64,000 nt of DNA from Pseudomonas sp. BP8 (lineage in GTDB: Bacteria; Pseudomonadota; Gammaproteobacteria; Pseudomonadales; Pseudomonadaceae): contig NZ_JAGINK010000001.1 in the NCBI RefSeq assembly GCF_017875955.1, positions 2,208,001 through 2,272,000 of the forward strand, written 5' to 3'. Positions 61,726-64,000 of this stretch are shown one piece after another (the stretch's first letter is position 1; each line of letters begins with the position of its first letter). Both the position numbers and the translations under genes were made by a program. The notes beneath the pieces were generated by a model, which saw nothing but the letters and a program-made list of their open reading frames with translations, was not told the DNA's origin and did no database searches.

Positions 61726-62358
61726 GTGACCCTCGACCTTCAAGCCACTGGCCTGGCCTGCGAACGCGACTGGCGGCTGCTCTTCGAGCACCTGGATTTC
61801 CAGCTGCGCCCTGGCGACATGCTGCAAGTCAGCGGCCCCAACGGCAGTGGCAAGACCAGCCTGTTGCGGCTGCTGGCCGGGCTGATGCAGCCCACCGCCG
61901 GGCAGATCCTGCTCAATGGCCGGCCACTCGCCGAGCAGCGCCATGCCTTGGCCAGCATGCTCCTGTGGATTGGCCATGCCGCCGGTATCAAGGATGTGCT
62001 GACCGCCGAGGAGAACCTCGCCTGGCTCTGTGCCCTGCACCAGCCGGCCAGCCCCGACGCGATCTGGCAGGCGCTCGAGGCGGTAGGCTTGCGCGGCTTC
62101 GAGGACGTGCCGTGCCACACCTTGTCGGCCGGCCAGCAGCGGCGTGTCGCCTTGGCCCGGCTGTACCTGGACAGCCCGCCGTTGTGGATCCTCGACGAGC
62201 CGTTCACCGCCCTCGACAAGCAGGGCGTCGCGCAACTCGAGGCCCATCTGGCGGCCCATTGCGAAGCCGGCGGCACCGTGGTGCTAACTACCCACCACAG
62301 CCTGGTCTGCAAGCCGTCCGCTTACCGTGAACTGAACGTGGGGCAGTGGGCGGCATGA
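61726..62358 (+). CDS. ccmA: CcmA, haem exporter ATP-binding protein
   Basis: CcmA is the ATPase of the CcmABCD complex that releases haem-loaded CcmE for cytochrome c maturation. The 210-residue protein has Walker [17 protein letters not shown], the signature [14 protein letters not shown] and Walker [13 protein letters not shown]. The start is GTG preceded by AAGGCGAAACC. Its stop overlaps the ccmB start (ATGA). The ccm operon follows the flagellar-chemotaxis cluster in many Pseudomonas. Confidence 0.96.
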   Translation: MTLDLQATGLACERDWRLLFEHLDFQLRPGDMLQVSGPNGSGKTSLLRLLAGLMQPTAGQILLNGRPLAEQRHALASMLLWIGHAAGIKDVLTAEENLAWLCALHQPASPDAIWQALEAVGLRGFEDVPCHTLSAGQQRRVALARLYLDSPPLWILDEPFTALDKQGVAQLEAHLAAHCEAGGTVVLTTHHSLVCKPSAYRELNVGQWAA

Positions 62359-63023
62359 GTGTATTCGTCCTGTTGTTGCGCCGCGAAGCGCGCCTGTTGT
62401 TCCGCCGCCCAGCGGAGCTGGCCAATCCGTTGGTGTTCTTTGCCATCGTGGTTGCCCTGTTTCCCCTGGCGGTGGGCCCAGAGACACAATTGTTGCAAAC
62501 CTTGTCGCCTGGTTTGGTCTGGGTGGCTGCATTGCTGGCGGTACTGCTCTCGCTCGACGGGCTGTTTCGCAGCGATTTTGAAGACGGTTCACTGGAACAG
62601 TGGGTGCTGTCGCCGCATCCGTTGGCGCTGCTGGTGCTGGCCAAGGTGCTGGCGCACTGGATCTTTTCCGGGCTGGCGCTGGTATTGTTGGCGCCGCTGC
62701 TGGCCATGATGCTCGGGCTGCCAAGCAGTTGCCTGCCGGTGCTGCTGGCCTCGCTGCTGTTGGGCACGCCGGTGCTGAGCTTGCTCGGTGCAGTCGGCGC
62801 GGCACTGACGGTCGGCCTCAAGCGCGGCGGCTTGCTGCTGGCGTTACTGATCCTGCCGCTGTATATCCCAGTATTGATCCTGGGCAGTGGCGCCCTGCAA
62901 GCGGCGTTGCAGAATATGCCGGCGACCGGCCATTTATTGTGGCTGGCCAGCCTGACTGCGCTGGCTGTGACCTTGGCACCCTTTGCGATAGCGGCCGGCC
63001 TGAAGATCAGCGTCGGCGAATAA
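62355..63023 (+). CDS. ccmB: CcmB, haem exporter membrane protein
   Basis: A 222-residue inner-membrane protein with about six membrane helices that forms the transport part with CcmA. Typical parts are [40 protein letters not shown] and [20 protein letters not shown]. It starts at the ATGA overlap with ccmA. ccmC follows after 58 nt. Confidence 0.95.
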   Translation: MSVFVLLLRREARLLFRRPAELANPLVFFAIVVALFPLAVGPETQLLQTLSPGLVWVAALLAVLLSLDGLFRSDFEDGSLEQWVLSPHPLALLVLAKVLAHWIFSGLALVLLAPLLAMMLGLPSSCLPVLLASLLLGTPVLSLLGAVGAALTVGLKRGGLLLALLILPLYIPVLILGSGALQAALQNMPATGHLLWLASLTALAVTLAPFAIAAGLKISVGE

Positions 63024-63081
63024 CGAGATCTGGGCCTGCGGAGCAACCGCCTAAAGCCCAGACAACACCGGATGCACCCTG

Positions 63082-63849
63082 ATGAAAATAAGCTGGACAT
63101 GGTTTCACAAGCTCGGCTCGCCAAAATGGTTCTATGCCATCAGCGGCCGCCTGCTGCCGTGGCTGACCGTCGCCGCCATCCTCCTGCTGGCGGTCGGCAT
63201 TACCTGGGGCCTGGCCTTTGCGCCACCGGACTACCAGCAGGGCAACAGCTTCCGCATCATCTATATCCACGTGCCGGCGGCCATGCTGGCGCAGTCCTGC
63301 TATGTGCTGCTGGCGGTGGCCGGCGTGGTCGGCCTGGTGTGGAAAATGAAGATCGCCGACATCGCCCTGCAGTGCGCAGCCCCCATCGGCGCCTGGATGA
63401 CTGCGGTGGCGCTGGTCACCGGGGCGATCTGGGGCAAGCCGACCTGGGGCAGTTGGTGGGTCTGGGACGCGCGCCTGACGTCGATGCTCATCCTGCTTTT
63501 CCTGTACTTCGGCATCATTGCCCTGGGCCAGGCGATCAGCAACCGGGACAGCTCGGCCAAGGCCTGTGCGGTGCTGGCGATTGTCGGCGTGATCAATATC
63601 CCGATCATCAAGTACTCGGTGGAGTGGTGGAACACCCTGCACCAGGGCGCCACCTTCACCCTCACCGAAAAGCCGGCGATGCCCGCAGAGATGTGGCTGC
63701 CGCTGCTGCTGACGGCGCTGGGCTTCTACTGCTTCTTTGGTGCGGTGCTGCTACTGCGCATGCGTCTGGAAGTGCTCAAGCGCGAGGCGCGCGCCAGTTG
63801 GGTCAGGGAAGAAGTCTTGAACAGTCTCGGGCGGAGGGCCGCACCATGA
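63082..63849 (+). CDS. ccmC: CcmC, haem delivery protein
   Basis: CcmC binds haem on the periplasmic side and attaches it to CcmE. The 255-residue protein has about six membrane helices and the tryptophan-rich WWD motif ([19 protein letters not shown]), with nearby conserved His residues ([25 protein letters not shown]). Its stop overlaps the ccmD start (ATGA). Confidence 0.96.
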   Translation: MKISWTWFHKLGSPKWFYAISGRLLPWLTVAAILLLAVGITWGLAFAPPDYQQGNSFRIIYIHVPAAMLAQSCYVLLAVAGVVGLVWKMKIADIALQCAAPIGAWMTAVALVTGAIWGKPTWGSWWVWDARLTSMLILLFLYFGIIALGQAISNRDSSAKACAVLAIVGVINIPIIKYSVEWWNTLHQGATFTLTEKPAMPAEMWLPLLLTALGFYCFFGAVLLLRMRLEVLKREARASWVREEVLNSLGRRAAP

Positions 63850-64000
63850 GTTTCGCCTCCTTCGGCGAGTTTCTCGCCATGGGCCACCATGGCCTTTATG
63901 TGTGGTCGGCCTATGGCATCTGCCTGGCGGTGCTGGCCCTCAACGTCGCCGCGCCGCTGCTCGGTCGACGTCGCTACCTGCAAGAAGAGGCGCGTCGTCT
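63846..64000 (+). CDS. ccmD: CcmD, small haem exporter protein (3' end missing)
   Basis: The first 51 codons of CcmD, cut by the window edge. The product ([20 protein letters not shown]) has the conserved [10 protein letters not shown] stretch, one membrane helix ([16 protein letters not shown]) and a basic cytoplasmic end ([12 protein letters not shown]). CcmD holds CcmABC and CcmE together. The start overlaps the ccmC stop. Confidence 0.93.
   Translation, partial: MSFASFGEFLAMGHHGLYVWSAYGICLAVLALNVAAPLLGRRRYLQEEARR

Overview
The window is a chromosomal segment of a Pseudomonas, most like the P. putida/P. fluorescens lineages. The evidence is the gene order (flgJ-flgK-flgL, a flagellin glycosylation block, fliC-flaG-fliD-fliS-fliT-fleQ-fleSR-fliE to flhA-flhF-fleN-fliA-cheYZAB-motCD-parC/parP-cheW, then ccmABCD), the Pseudomonas-specific regulators FleQ/FleS/FleR/FleN and HptB/HsbR/HsbA, and many REP elements of the Pseudomonas type (core GGAGCGGGCTTGCCCCGCG and a variant GGAGCGGCCTTGTGTCGCG). 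No rRNA, tRNA, insertion sequence, prophage or CRISPR array was seen.

Layout. 1-4.7 kb: end of flgJ, then the hook-filament junction genes flgK and flgL. 4.7-13.8 kb: an accessory flagellin-glycosylation block with two very large multidomain glycosyltransferases, a glycosyltransferase-methyltransferase fusion and a FabH-like ketoacyl synthase. To the eye it is richer in A/T and less codon-biased than its neighbours. 14.0-17.7 kb: short flagellin fliC, flaG, the cap fliD and the chaperones fliS and fliT, with sigma-28 promoters and clear terminators. 17.8-22.2 kb: master regulator fleQ and the two-component pair fleSR. 22.5-43.6 kb: MS-ring, switch, export apparatus, ATPase, hook-length control, FlhF/FleN number and placement control and sigma-28 (fliA), with the HsbA-HsbR-HptB output module inside. 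43.7-52.6 kb: chemotaxis genes, the second stator MotCD and the polar positioning pair ParC/ParP. 52.9-59.5 kb: two minus-strand paralogous toxin-like proteins with a large-clostridial-toxin type glycosyltransferase domain, separated by a roughly 740-bp imperfect palindrome. 59.6-61.5 kb: minus-strand FlhB-C-terminal-like and FliK-like genes. 61.7-64.0 kb: ccmA, ccmB, ccmC and the start of ccmD.

The flagellar genes form a cascade whose promoters are partly visible. Five -24/-12 (sigma-54) sites with exact GG-N10-GC spacing precede fleS, fliE, fliK, fliL and flhA, consistent with FleQ control. TAAA-N15 sigma-28 sites precede fliC and fliS, consistent with FliA control. FleN is expected to restrain FleQ, FlhF to place the pole, and FlgM (not in the window) to restrain FliA. 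The toxin pair, its palindrome and several composite REP arrays are the parts not explained by the flagellar programme.
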